Positions 1 to 8,973 are shown, counted from the stretch's first letter. The stretch: 64,000 bases of DNA from Verrucomicrobiales bacterium (GCA_016795505.1 JAEUHH010000055.1:62001-126000); one strand, 5' to 3'. Program-made: numbers and translations. The notes: a model not told the origin generated them from the sequence alone.

Positions 1-1289
1 CGGAAATGCCGCTCCAGCGCCTCGGTGGACTTCAGCACCTCGCGGCCGTCGCCCGGGGCAGCGGCGGCAGGGGCGTCTTCGCCGTTCTCCACTTCGGCGG
101 CTTCGTCCGCAACGGGCGCGTCGTCGCCCTCGGCAGCCGGGGCGGCCTCGGGCTCGGTGGCTTCCGGCTCCGGGGCAGCGGGGGCTTCGCTCTCGGCCGT
201 GGCCTCGGGCTCGGCGCCTTCAGCGGCGGATGCATCGTCGGCGATTTCCGGCTCGGCGGCGGCTTCAGCCGATTCGGCGGGAGCGGGCGGCGCGGTCTCG
301 GCATCGCCGGCTTTTTCCAGCGCCGCGAGAGCATCCGCGGACAGAGGCTCGGGCCGGACGCGGTATTGGCGGCGAACGCTGACCTCGGCCTTCCACTTTT
401 CGATGGTTTCTTCGTCGCGCTTCATCTCGATGCGCGACTTGTAGCGGTCGAAAGGCATGTCGCTGAAGCGCTCGCGATGGAGCCGGGCGACATTCAGAGA
501 AAATTCGTGGTGGTTCGGCGGCCCAAGGACGCGGCCGGAGAGACCGCAGACGGCGACGACGGAGAAATTCCCCTTCGGCGGATCGACGGCCACGTCTTCG
601 ATCTCGTAATATTGCCGCAGGGCCGGACCGCGCAGGATGTGCGAGACGGCTTCCTCCTTGGTCAGCCACAGCGACTGGTCGGCGGCACAATAATACAGCG
701 GACGCTCACCGGGATTGTCCGAGTGGAACCGCGCCTGATAGCGATCGCGCCCCAGAAGGATCATTTTCGCCAAATCGGCCAGCGCGTAGGTGCGTCCAGT
801 GCTGCGAATATGCCGTGCGAGCGCCTCCACGGCGAGCACTTGCGGCTCCAGACTGACGGACACCCCGCTCGGCGGCTGCTCGTCGGCGAAATCCGGCCGC
901 GATCCACCGCGCCGGTCGTCTCCGCGCCGGGAGCGATCCCGATCCCGGCCGCCACGAGGCCCGCGGTCACGGTCGCCCCGGTCCCGGCTGCGATCACGAT
1001 CACGATCGCGGTTCGGCCCCTGGTCGCGCCCACGGTCGGAGCGCGGACCGCCCTCGCGTCGAAATCCGCCGCCACCACCACCGCCGCCGCCTTCTCGGCC
1101 ACGGCCCGGCCCGCGATCGCGACCTCCCCGATCTCCGCGGTCGCCACGTCCACCGCGCCCGTCGCGGGAACGGGCAGGTCTTTCCTCCGACTCGTCGGAA
1201 AAGGCCTGATGAAGATTTTTTTCCAGATTTGTCACCCAGTCAGGCATCAAATCCTGAGGCGACAAGGAGATCCGTTCGGGTTCGCTCAT
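1..1289 (-). CDS. RGG/RD-rich conserved hypothetical protein, 3' end outside window
   Basis: The reading frame starts at the ATG at 1287-1289 and runs off the left edge, so at least 429 codons are present. The first 40 residues (MSEPERISLSPQDLMPDWV...) are acidic. A low-complexity stretch of about 90 residues follows, rich in RGG, GRG and RDRDR, as in RNA-binding tails. Next comes a folded-looking region of about 150 residues, then a terminal segment dominated by Ala, Glu and Pro (EATAESEAPAAPEPEA and similar). The skewed composition is why long spurious frames appear on the opposite strand; only the minus frame has both a plausible start and a structured core. I do not recognise the family. 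RNA binding is inferred only from the RGG region. The downstream neighbour is outside the window. Confidence 0.75.
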   Translation of the reverse strand, partial: MSEPERISLSPQDLMPDWVTNLEKNLHQAFSDESEERPARSRDGRGGRGDRGDRGGRDRGPGRGREGGGGGGGGGFRREGGPRSDRGRDQGPNRDRDRDRSRDRGDRDRGPRGGRDRDRSRRGDDRRGGSRPDFADEQPPSGVSVSLEPQVLAVEALARHIRSTGRTYALADLAKMILLGRDRYQARFHSDNPGERPLYYCAADQSLWLTKEEAVSHILRGPALRQYYEIEDVAVDPPKGNFSVVAVCGLSGRVLGPPNHHEFSLNVARLHRERFSDMPFDRYKSRIEMKRDEETIEKWKAEVSVRRQYRVRPEPLSADALAALEKAGDAETAPPAPAESAEAAAEPEIADDASAAEGAEPEATAESEAPAAPEPEATEPEAAPAAEGDDAPVADEAAEVENGEDAPAAAAPGDGREVLKSTEALERHF

Positions 1290-1728
1290 GGGAAAAGTAC
1301 GGCTGCGACGACCGGTTCCTGTTGGATCGTCATAAATTTTATTATAGGCCTGCCCCCGACACTCTGCACCTGACATTATCGACACCACCGGCTTCAATTC
1401 GCTTTTCCCATCGATTTTTTCCGATTTCATCGCCTGAAAATCAGCGAATTGAATGAAATCAAGCGGCATGGGAGTCAAAAAGAGTCACTCCGCCTCATCC
1501 CAAAGACAACGGTGAACGAATTGTGACTCGGGTCCTTGCTTTATTGTCTTGCACTTCGGCTCCAAAGGTGGCTTTATCAAAAAAATCCAAAAAACGAGAG
1601 AAGAAACGGAAGAGTCTAGAACCCCTCGAAAAATCATAAATATTATTTGATTTTTAGGTCCTCTTAATTATTCTGGTTGCGGAGGCCGATCCTTTCGCCA
1701 TACACACCCGCTCCCTATCCCACTCGCC
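1290..1728. other. AT-rich divergent intergenic region
   Basis: This 439-bp spacer between divergent genes is clearly richer in A+T than its surroundings and should hold promoters for both. It contains an inverted repeat TTCAATTCGCT (1393-1403) / AGCGAATTGAA (1443-1453) with a loop of about 40 nt. The stretch at 1316-1329 (TTCCTGTTGGATCG) resembles half of the dispersed 22-bp unit seen elsewhere in the window, but it is too short to be sure. I see no tRNA or small ORF that I can defend. Confidence 0.5.
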
Positions 1729-2907
1729 ATGAACTCCACCTCCACCCGCAACGCATCGGCACCGCGCATCGGCTTGGTGGGTTCTGGCTTCCTCGCAAAA
1801 GGGATCATCCGGGCCGCCGACGCTGCCGGATACCGGGTCGGACCGGTCCTGACCCGCCGGCCGCTCGACTCGTCGTTCGGATTTCCGCTCGATGTCGCCG
1901 TCACCAACCACGCCGGCTACTTGATCGAACACTCCGACCTGATCGTGGAATGCTCCGGCGATCCCATCCACGCCACCGAGGTGGTCGATCAGGCGATGAA
2001 AGCCGGCCTGCCTGTGGTGACGATGAATTCCGAGTTCCACGTCACCACCGGATCGTGGTTCGCCGACAAGGGCATCATCACCGAAGGCGAGGGCGACCAG
2101 CCCGGCTGCCTCGCCGCGCTCCGTCTGGAGGCGCTGGCCATGGGGTTCGAGCCGCTCGTCTATGGAAACGTGAAGGGCTTCCTGAACCATCATCCGAGCC
2201 GCTCGGACATGGAGTATTATTCGCAAAAGCAGGGCACCAGCCTCTCGCAGACGACCTCGTTCACCGACGGTACCAAGTTGCAGATCGAGCAGGCTCTGGT
2301 CGCGAATGCCTTCGGCGCCGACATCTACCGCACCGGCCTGCTGGGTCCCGTGGCCGACTCGATCGAGGACGGATCGAACTCCCTCGCCGGCGTCGCCGAC
2401 ATGCACGGCCGCCCCATCAGCGACTACATCATTTTGCCGGGCTCGGGCGCCGTCTTTATCACCGCGCGGCACGACCAGTTTCACCGGCCCTATCTCAGCT
2501 ACATGAAGATGGGCGACGGCCCCTTCTACACGCTGACGAAAAATTACCACCTCTGCCATCTGGAGGTCATCAAGACCGTCCACAATGTCATCCAGCACGG
2601 CGCAAACGGCGTGCTGCTGAACAACACCGCCACCCCGCGGATCGGCGTGACCGCCATCGCCAAGCGCGAAATGGGCGTCGACCACATCGTCGAGCGCGGC
2701 ATCGGCTCCTTTGAATTCCGGGGCGAAGCGATCGAAATCGCCTCCGCTCCCGATCACGTGCCGATCGGCCTGCTGGCCGGTGCGCGCATCCGCCGCAAGG
2801 TCCGCCCGGGGCATTACCTCACGCTCGATGACGTGGAACTGGCGGATACCTTCGCCACCGATCTCTGGTTCCGCATTCTCGATCAGGCCAAGGTCAAGGC
2901 CGCCTGA
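1729..2907 (+). CDS. COG4091-type NAD(P)-binding oxidoreductase with C-terminal SAF domain
   Basis: A 392-residue protein. The N-terminus carries a Rossmann fold (IGLVGSGFLAKGIIRAADAA, about residues 14-33), followed by a homoserine-dehydrogenase-like middle part. The C-terminal 70 residues (ASAPDHVPIGLLAGARIRRK...PGHYLTLDDVEL) match the SAF domain pattern, which also occurs in sugar-acid dehydratases and FlgA-like proteins. Members of this group are predicted dehydrogenases acting on small hydroxy acids or sugar derivatives; the substrate cannot be read from sequence. The gene stands alone, divergent from the RGG-rich gene and convergent with an esterase gene. The ATG at 1729 precedes the Rossmann motif by a normal distance. 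Family confidence is good, substrate unknown. Confidence 0.8.
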   Translation: MNSTSTRNASAPRIGLVGSGFLAKGIIRAADAAGYRVGPVLTRRPLDSSFGFPLDVAVTNHAGYLIEHSDLIVECSGDPIHATEVVDQAMKAGLPVVTMNSEFHVTTGSWFADKGIITEGEGDQPGCLAALRLEALAMGFEPLVYGNVKGFLNHHPSRSDMEYYSQKQGTSLSQTTSFTDGTKLQIEQALVANAFGADIYRTGLLGPVADSIEDGSNSLAGVADMHGRPISDYIILPGSGAVFITARHDQFHRPYLSYMKMGDGPFYTLTKNYHLCHLEVIKTVHNVIQHGANGVLLNNTATPRIGVTAIAKREMGVDHIVERGIGSFEFRGEAIEIASAPDHVPIGLLAGARIRRKVRPGHYLTLDDVELADTFATDLWFRILDQAKVKAA

Positions 2908-2950
2908 GTGGCGGCAGACGCGACCTGCTTTTGGGCATCGCGCCCGAGTC

Positions 2951-4309
2951 TCACTGGCTCGCCTCCGCGCGACGGCGCTCCACGTGGGCTTTCAGTGCCT
3001 CCAGGAAGGCGCGCTGGATTTCCTCAGGAGCCGCGTGCCCCATGGTCGGCTCATTGAGCACCTCCACGCGGCCGCGGAATTGATTGATCGCCGCGTAGCA
3101 ACTCGTCGGCGGGCAGACCGCATCGACAAAGCCGACACTCACGATCACTTCCGCATCGCAACGGCTGGCGAAATTCACCGCGTCAAAGTAGCGCGACACC
3201 TCCGCCACCGTGGGATCGGCCTTCCCATCGGGCAGGATCGGCACCAGCTTCGGCCAGCCGCTGATGCGACGGCGCACCATCCCCGTGTGGTCGCACATCG
3301 CCGGCACGCCGGCCCCGACAAAAGTCACCCGCGAGTCGAGACCGCCGGCCACGATCGCCTGCGCCCCGCCCTGACTGTGGCCCACCACCGCCATCACCCG
3401 GCCGTCCCACTCCGGCTGGCTGGTCAGAAAGTCCACCGCCCGCACCAGTCGCAGGAACATCCCGCGGAAGTACATGCCGTCGCGATTTTCCCGCCCCTGG
3501 AAGCGGTAATCCTTCAGCCGTCCCTCGCTCTGGAGCAGTTGATAGTAGGGCTCCGGCTTGTCGTTCTCGATCCCGTGCGCGTTGATGTCGAGGGACAGAA
3601 AACCCTCTTGCGCACCGGAGATCGCCTTCGGCGCGCTGGCCCCCCGCACGCCGGCCCCATGGGTCCATAATACCGCGGGCAGACTGCCCGATGCCGCGCC
3701 CTTCGGCTTCGCAAAATAGCCCGATACCGGCCACTCGTCCGCCGTCCGCACCCGCACGTCGTAGAGCTCGACCTCTGCCGGCACCGGGCCGCTGCCGAGT
3801 TTCTCCACCTGGGCCAGGCTGGCTTCGACCGGCACCGCCGCGAGCCGCGCTTTTTGCTCCGACCAAAAGGCGTCAAAATCCGGCGGCGTCTCCCGGCTGG
3901 GCGTGATCTTCTCCGGCGCATAGGGCACCGCCGCCACGCCGCGGGCGTCTTTCACCGGCTCGCCATCCGGTCGCAGCAGCCGCACCTCGCATCGCAGAAA
4001 GCCGGGCCGCATCAGTTTTCCCGTCACCGTGATGGGCGCGCCGGTCAAAGCCAGCGTCTCCTCCTCGATCGGCGCATAGCCATCGTCGCTCAGGGTATAG
4101 GCGAGGCTGCCGGCATCGAGCGGCTGCCCGTCCGATGTCACTTCGATCTCGAACGAGGTCACCTCGCCCGGCTCGCGGCGGGCCTCGGGATTCCCGGCCC
4201 GCACCGTGATGGCGGCTTTCCGATCAGACCCTGTTGGATCGGCGATCTGACCCTGTACGATCGGAATCGTGAGGAGGAACAGCAGCGGCAGCAGACGGGC
4301 GATTTTCAT
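2951..4309 (-). CDS. Secreted acetylxylan esterase-like alpha/beta hydrolase (AXE1 family)
   Basis: A 452-residue protein with a signal peptide (MKIARLLPLLFLLTIPIVQG), a beta-rich N-terminal region and an alpha/beta hydrolase domain of the acetylxylan esterase / cephalosporin-C deacetylase family. The nucleophile elbow GHSQGG lies near residue 310. The acid is probably the Asp in VGFVDAVCPP and the histidine is in EPTMGHAAPEE near the C-terminus. It probably removes acetyl groups from plant polysaccharide in the periplasm or outside the cell. Odd feature: codons 15-30 (IPIVQGQIADPTGSDR) are encoded by a copy of the window's dispersed 22-bp-unit repeat, so the end of the signal peptide and the mature N-terminus derive from a repeat insertion that keeps the frame open. 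Confidence 0.88.
   Translation of the reverse strand: MKIARLLPLLFLLTIPIVQGQIADPTGSDRKAAITVRAGNPEARREPGEVTSFEIEVTSDGQPLDAGSLAYTLSDDGYAPIEEETLALTGAPITVTGKLMRPGFLRCEVRLLRPDGEPVKDARGVAAVPYAPEKITPSRETPPDFDAFWSEQKARLAAVPVEASLAQVEKLGSGPVPAEVELYDVRVRTADEWPVSGYFAKPKGAASGSLPAVLWTHGAGVRGASAPKAISGAQEGFLSLDINAHGIENDKPEPYYQLLQSEGRLKDYRFQGRENRDGMYFRGMFLRLVRAVDFLTSQPEWDGRVMAVVGHSQGGAQAIVAGGLDSRVTFVGAGVPAMCDHTGMVRRRISGWPKLVPILPDGKADPTVAEVSRYFDAVNFASRCDAEVIVSVGFVDAVCPPTSCYAAINQFRGRVEVLNEPTMGHAAPEEIQRAFLEALKAHVERRRAEASQ
4220..4266. repeat. Dispersed 22-bp-unit element, copy A (inside esterase gene)
   Basis: Two adjacent 22-bp units, CGATCAGACCCTGTTGGATC+GG (4221-4242) and CGATCTGACCCTGTACGATC+GG (4243-4264), are flanked by TTC and GAA so that the outer ends form TTCCGATC...GATCGGAA. 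The element lies in the coding region of the esterase. On the minus strand it encodes IPIVQGQIADPTGSDR without a stop. Four other copies are in this window. Confidence 0.85.
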
Positions 4310-4385
4310 GCGGATCCTATTGTAACGCCGGCAACGGGGAAGAAAACGGCCCGTTTCCGCCCTGTTTGCGCGAGTGTCGGGCCGG

Positions 4386-5240
4386 CTACGATTTCACGTC
4401 GCGCCGCTCGAAGATGACCCAGCCGATCACGAATCCCGTCAGCCCGAAGCCGAGCAGCCAGGTCCACGCCTCCAGCACGCGCGGCCAGGGGATGTCCTGA
4501 TAGAGCAGGTAGAGCCACGATTCCATCCGCGAGGTGATGAACCAGTGCTGGTAGTCCTCGAAGATCGGCAGCGGGATCTTCGACAGGATGCGGTCGGCCA
4601 GCACCACCGCCACCGTGACGATGGTCGCGGCCGCTGGCTTGATTTTCAGGCAACTCAGCAGGAAGGCGATGCCCGTGACCGGCAGATACACGATGGAAAA
4701 GCCGGCGATGCAGAGGAAATACCGCGCCATGCCCTCGCCCCACTCGAAAATGGTCACGCGGGGCAGCTCCGGCGCCCAGATGAACATGCCACCTCCCCAA
4801 CCGCGCTCCAGCAAGCCCACGATGAGGGCGGTGATGCCCACGAACCAGAACAGCGTCGTCGCATAGATCTGGCAGGCGAGGAATTTCACCACCAGCAGCC
4901 GCAGCCGCGACACCGGCCGCACCAGCAACAGCCGGAGATTTCCATCCTCGGTCTCCTTGGCCACGATGTCGCCGGTGACGAGGGACACGAAGATCGTGCC
5001 GAGCACGATCATGGTGAAGGTGACGATGAGGAAAGCCAGCGTCAGGGCCGAGAAATAGTGCTCGAAACCGCCGGCCACCCGCTCGATCCAACGCTCCATG
5101 CCGCGCTCGGCCCGGTCCAGCGTGAGCAGGGTGTAGATGACCAGCTCGACGGCCAGAAAGATGCCGAACCCGATGTAGGTGCGCTTGCGCGCGAACATCC
5201 GGTAGAGTTCCCAATAGAGCTGGCGAAGAAATAGCGGCAT
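4386..5240 (-). CDS. ABC-2 type transporter permease
   Basis: A 284-residue integral membrane protein starting MPLFLRQLYWELYRM. A longer open frame upstream overlaps the ATPase gene and is rich in Arg, Ser and Pro, so the ATG at 5240 is preferred. About six hydrophobic segments are visible (for example YIGFGIFLAVELVIYTLLTL and ALTLAFLIVTFTMIVLGTIF). A cytoplasmic loop (VAKETEDGNLRLLLVRPVSR) is typical of ABC-2 permeases. It lies 22 bp after the ATP-binding subunit and almost certainly forms an exporter with it. The cargo is unknown. Confidence 0.88.
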   Translation of the reverse strand: MPLFLRQLYWELYRMFARKRTYIGFGIFLAVELVIYTLLTLDRAERGMERWIERVAGGFEHYFSALTLAFLIVTFTMIVLGTIFVSLVTGDIVAKETEDGNLRLLLVRPVSRLRLLVVKFLACQIYATTLFWFVGITALIVGLLERGWGGGMFIWAPELPRVTIFEWGEGMARYFLCIAGFSIVYLPVTGIAFLLSCLKIKPAAATIVTVAVVLADRILSKIPLPIFEDYQHWFITSRMESWLYLLYQDIPWPRVLEAWTWLLGFGLTGFVIGWVIFERRDVKS

Positions 5241-5262
5241 CCGGTCGGTGGTCGGGGGGTAA

Positions 5263-6159
5263 TCAGCGCGACTGGGAGCTGACCTCCAGATAGAGATCCT
5301 CGAGCGTGGCTTCGAGCCGGGTAAATTCCCGCACCCGCAGGCCGCGGGCGACGAGGGCGGCCACGAAATCGGCCGGCTCGACCGTCTCGGGGATGAGGAA
5401 CTGCCCGGCTTCGGCCCCGAAACCGATGCCCAGCTCGCTGGCCACCCGGCGGGCGCCCTCGATGTCGTCGGTGGCGAGACGAAACAGCGCCCCGTCGCGC
5501 GCGAGGCCGCGGCACGGGCCCTCATAGATTTTCCGGCCGGCTTTCAGGATGGCCACCCGGTCGCAGACCTGCTCGACCTCGGCGAGTAAGTGCGAGCTGA
5601 GCAGGATGGTCACGCCCAAATCGCGCCGCAGTTCGAACAACTGCTCGCGGAACTCGACGATGCCCTCGGGATCGAGCCCGTCGGTGGGCTCGTCGAGAAT
5701 CAGCACCCGCGGCCGGGGCAGCAGGGCCTGCGCGAGGGCCAGCCGCTGCCGCATGCCGTGGCTGTAGGTGCCGACGCGATGGTGGATGCGTTTCTCCAGC
5801 CCAACCCACGCGATGGTCTCGGCCATCAGGTCCCGGTCCACGCCGCCGGAGTAGGCGGTGAGCACTTTCAGGTTCTGCCAGCCGGTGAGATACTCGTAAA
5901 AGGCGGGCGCCTCGAAGATCGCGCCGACCTGGCGGAGCGCCGCCTCGCGCTCCCGCTGCACGGAGCGGCCGCCGATGATCACCTCGCCGGCGTCGGGATA
6001 TACCATGCCGAGCAGGATGCCCAGCGCGGTGCTCTTGCCGGCCCCGTTGTGGCCGAGCAGCCCGTAGATCTCCCCTTCTTTCACCTCGAAGCTCACCTCG
6101 TCGAGCGCCACGGGGGCGTCGCGGTGAAAGCGTTTGCGGAGGCCGGATACGGTGAGCAT
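5263..6159 (-). CDS. ABC transporter ATP-binding protein
   Basis: A 298-residue ATPase with Walker A GHNGAGKST near residue 35, ABC signature YSHGMRQRLALAQALL near 135 and Walker B VLILDEPTDGLDP near 152, followed by a switch His (LSSHLLAEVEQ). The C-terminal region of about 80 residues is typical of CcmA/NatA-like subunits of ABC-2 exporters. It is immediately upstream of the permease. The preceding gene on this strand encodes a pseudopilin 24 bp away, so co-transcription is possible without implying a functional link. Confidence 0.93.
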   Translation of the reverse strand: MLTVSGLRKRFHRDAPVALDEVSFEVKEGEIYGLLGHNGAGKSTALGILLGMVYPDAGEVIIGGRSVQREREAALRQVGAIFEAPAFYEYLTGWQNLKVLTAYSGGVDRDLMAETIAWVGLEKRIHHRVGTYSHGMRQRLALAQALLPRPRVLILDEPTDGLDPEGIVEFREQLFELRRDLGVTILLSSHLLAEVEQVCDRVAILKAGRKIYEGPCRGLARDGALFRLATDDIEGARRVASELGIGFGAEAGQFLIPETVEPADFVAALVARGLRVREFTRLEATLEDLYLEVSSQSR

Positions 6160-6183
6160 GCGAGGGGCGGGCCGGAGCGGCGC

Positions 6184-6723
6184 TCAGGGGTCGATGATGA
6201 AGGTCAGCTCGCGCGACACGTGACCGTCGACGTAGAGGATGTTGACCTCGTCGCCCACATTCTTGTGAAAGTTTTCCTTGTCGGCGACGAGCGGGATGCC
6301 GGCGGTATTCTTGGACATGCCGAGGAAGTCGATCGCGGCGAGGTCCTGTCCGTTGAGAGCGCTGTTCCAGAAATAGCTGGTGCCGGTCTTTTCGTGGATG
6401 TGCTCGTGATCGGCGGGACACCAGAAAAAGGCCTCATCGTTCACGTAGGGCCGCAGCACGGTGTCCAGCGCGGGTACGTCCTGGTTCTTGTCCTCGCGGG
6501 CGGCGACCATTTCGGGCAGCTTCATGCCGTGTTCGGCGATGTATTGATTCACCACCATGCCGATCTGGCGGAGATTCGAGACGCAGTGGGAGGACCGGGC
6601 GAGCGATTTCATCCGGTTGTAGGCCGGCAGCCCGATGCTGAACAAGAGGCCAACGACGGCGATGGTGACGATGGCTTCGACCATCGTGAAGGCGGCGGGA
6701 TGGCGATGTCGGGCGAGTCTCAT
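6184..6723 (-). CDS. Pseudopilin-like protein with prepilin cleavage/methylation motif
   Basis: A 179-residue protein with a short basic leader followed by AAFTMVEAIVTIAVVGLLFS, the class III signal of type IV pilins and type II secretion pseudopilins, with Glu at position +5. The residue before the predicted cleavage site is Ala rather than the usual Gly. The C-terminal part carries ILYVDGHVSRE, a motif common in the DUF1559-like/H-X9-DG group of planctomycete and verrucomicrobial secreted pilin-like proteins (here VDGH). It may be a surface pilin-like protein or a minor pseudopilin. It lies 12 bp after the next gene upstream. Confidence 0.85.
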   Translation of the reverse strand: MRLARHRHPAAFTMVEAIVTIAVVGLLFSIGLPAYNRMKSLARSSHCVSNLRQIGMVVNQYIAEHGMKLPEMVAAREDKNQDVPALDTVLRPYVNDEAFFWCPADHEHIHEKTGTSYFWNSALNGQDLAAIDFLGMSKNTAGIPLVADKENFHKNVGDEVNILYVDGHVSRELTFIIDP

Positions 6724-6735
6724 ACCGTCGTCGGA

Positions 6736-7338
6736 TCAGCGGGGACGCCCGCCGGCGAGGTTGCGCTGCATTTCCTCCAGAACCGGGGCGAAGTCGAGCT
6801 TGGTCTCGGCATTGGCTTCCTGATAGTAAGCCCGGAGCCCTTCATTGACGATTTTTTCGGCCATCTCGGGGTCGGACTCCTCCAGCCGGCTCAGCCCGTC
6901 CCGGCGATCGCCGTCCTGGCGCATCTGCCGCAGGGTGCGATCGACGACGCGCTGGCGCTCCTCGCGGTCCATGTCGTTGAATGCCTGCATCATCTGGTCG
7001 AAGGCGCGGCCGACCCGCTTTTCCATGAAGAAACGCTGCTCCTCCTGCGACAATTCCTCGAAAAAGGCGCGGCGCGGGTCCTCCTCGTTTTCCTCGATGA
7101 GCCGGCGCACATCCGCGGGGTCGAGCTGGTTGAGCATATCGGCCACGGTGCCGATGACCTCGCGACGCCGGTCGGGATCCTCAATGCCGGAGAGGGGATT
7201 TTCCTCGACGTAGGCGGCCAGTTTCTCCGGTGTCGGGGTCATGGAGCGAAACACGCGCAACCCGACGCCCACGATGACCCAGAGGATCACGAGGACGAGT
7301 CCGGCTTTGACGAGGAGACCGTGTTTGATCGCTGACAT
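6736..7338 (-). CDS. Membrane-anchored hypothetical protein
   Basis: A 200-residue protein with one N-terminal membrane segment (AGLVLVILWVIVGVGLRVF, about residues 12-30). A highly charged helical domain rich in Arg and Glu follows (DPADVRRLIEENEEDPRRAF, EERQRVVDRTLRQMRQDGDR). The charged part is predicted to be all-helical and outside the membrane. I do not recognise a named family. It is probably co-transcribed with the pseudopilin gene 12 bp downstream. A role in envelope or pilus assembly is only a guess from context. Confidence 0.75.
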   Translation of the reverse strand: MSAIKHGLLVKAGLVLVILWVIVGVGLRVFRSMTPTPEKLAAYVEENPLSGIEDPDRRREVIGTVADMLNQLDPADVRRLIEENEEDPRRAFFEELSQEEQRFFMEKRVGRAFDQMMQAFNDMDREERQRVVDRTLRQMRQDGDRRDGLSRLEESDPEMAEKIVNEGLRAYYQEANAETKLDFAPVLEEMQRNLAGGRPR

Positions 7339-7424
7339 GACAGGGTTTGGCCGGAAAAGGCGTCGACTTCTTTACGGTCTAGACTACTCCGACGGACCGC
7401 GGGTTACACGGAAAAACGGCGATT

Positions 7425-8963
7425 TCAGGCGCGGCGGCGGCGGAATTTCGACCGCAATTCGGTGACCGTGGTGACGCGAAAGACGAGGATGAGCGCGAAG
7501 TAAACGACCAGCCCGGTACCGACCACCGCCCCCATGGCGGAGAGCCGGACCACGCGCAGGTCGCCGTAGAGCCAGGGCTTGGCGAGGCCGGCCAGCGCCC
7601 AGACGGCGACGCCCATCAGGGCACTGGCGAGGATCATGCGGACGAGACGGCTGAAAAAGGCACGCGAGGGGCGGAAGAGCCCCAGCCGCCAGAGGCCGAT
7701 GGCGATGAGCGCGACATTCAGCCAGCCGGCCAGCGAGGTCGCGAGCGCGCAGCCGACGTGCTTGAGGACGGCGAAAAGCGCGACGCAAAGCACCATGTTC
7801 GCCACGGCGGCGATGATCGTGTAGCGCATCGGGGTCCGGGTGTCTTCCCTCGCGAAGTAACCGGCCTGCATCACGCGCAGCAGGATATAGGCGGGCGCTC
7901 CGATGGCAAAGGCGGCGAGCGCATGCCCCGTCTCCACCGCATCGGCCGCGGTGAAGTGGCCGCTGCGGAAGAGGGCGTGGATCATCGCGTCCGGGATGGC
8001 GAGCATGGCCACGGTGGCGGGGAAACTAATGAGCAGGGAAAATTCGACGCCCTTCATCAGGCTGCCGACGGCCTCCTGCTCGCGTCCGCCGCGCAGATGG
8101 CGGGCGATCTCGGGCAGCAGCACGACGCCGAAAGCCATGCCGATGATGCCGAGCGGCAGTTGGTTGATGCGGTCGGCGGTGTAGATGTAGACATTGGCTC
8201 CGGGCTGGAAGGAGGCCACCGCTCCACCGACGATGAGATTGAGCTGCTGCACGCCGGCGCTGACGAGACCGGGCACCATGAGCCAACCGAGCCGCTTCAT
8301 GTCGTCATCGATGCGGGGACGGACCAGACGCAACCGGGCGCCGCGACGCCGGGCACCCACCACGACGATGGCGAGCTGGACCACGCCGGCAATGACGACG
8401 CACCACGCGAGGACGAACTCCGGGCGCCCCGTTTTCGGTGCCACCAGCATGAGTCCGGCGATGAACACCACGTTCAGCATGACGTAGGAAATGGCCGGCG
8501 GCGCAAAGCTGCGTCGGCTGTTCAGGATGCCGCTGAAGGCCGCCATCAGGCACACGAACACGAGGTAGACCACGGTGATGCGGCTGAGCTGGACGGCCAG
8601 GTCGAACTTTTCGCCCTCGAAGCCCATCGCGACGACCCGGGTGATCGGCTCCATGAAGATGAAGCACAGCACAAAGGCCACCGAGAGGATGAGGAACATC
8701 AGCGACAGGGTGCGCGAACCGAAGTCGTCGGCGGCCGGCTCTCCGGACTCCTCGATGCGCCGGCTGTACATCGGCACGAAGGCGGCATTGAAGGCTCCCT
8801 CGCCAAATACGCGGCGGAACAGATTGGGAAACCGGAAGGCGGCCACCCACGCGTCCGCCGCCGCGCTGGTGCCGAGGAAATGGAGGACCATCCCGTCGCG
8901 GATGAATCCCAGGATGCGGCTGACGAGCGTCAACCCGCCCACGGTGAAGAGGGAGCGGAACAT
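7425..8963 (-). CDS. murJ: Lipid II flippase MurJ
   Basis: A 512-residue MATE-like/MOP membrane protein beginning MFRSLFTVGGLTLVSRILGF, the characteristic start of MurJ, with about 14 membrane segments. The family's early loop (RDGMVLHFLGTSAAADAWVA and FPNLFRRVFGEGAFNAAFVP) is present, including the conserved Arg residues needed for lipid II transport. It flips lipid II across the inner membrane for peptidoglycan synthesis. The open frame extends upstream to 9092, but the start at 8963 matches the family. It lies 10 bp downstream of the tsaC/sua5-like gene. Confidence 0.95.
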   Translation of the reverse strand: MFRSLFTVGGLTLVSRILGFIRDGMVLHFLGTSAAADAWVAAFRFPNLFRRVFGEGAFNAAFVPMYSRRIEESGEPAADDFGSRTLSLMFLILSVAFVLCFIFMEPITRVVAMGFEGEKFDLAVQLSRITVVYLVFVCLMAAFSGILNSRRSFAPPAISYVMLNVVFIAGLMLVAPKTGRPEFVLAWCVVIAGVVQLAIVVVGARRRGARLRLVRPRIDDDMKRLGWLMVPGLVSAGVQQLNLIVGGAVASFQPGANVYIYTADRINQLPLGIIGMAFGVVLLPEIARHLRGGREQEAVGSLMKGVEFSLLISFPATVAMLAIPDAMIHALFRSGHFTAADAVETGHALAAFAIGAPAYILLRVMQAGYFAREDTRTPMRYTIIAAVANMVLCVALFAVLKHVGCALATSLAGWLNVALIAIGLWRLGLFRPSRAFFSRLVRMILASALMGVAVWALAGLAKPWLYGDLRVVRLSAMGAVVGTGLVVYFALILVFRVTTVTELRSKFRRRRA

Positions 8964-8973
8964 GCGACGTGGA

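Noticed and set aside
6-1373. Plus-strand open frame opposite the RGG-rich gene
   Set aside because: Composition is the mirror of the Ala/Glu/Arg repeats on the other strand. The minus strand gives a coherent protein with a plausible start.
4386-5525. Longer ABC permease starting upstream at 5525
   Set aside because: The first 95 residues overlap the ATPase gene in another frame and are Arg/Ser/Pro-rich. MPLFLRQ at 5240 begins the family-like sequence.
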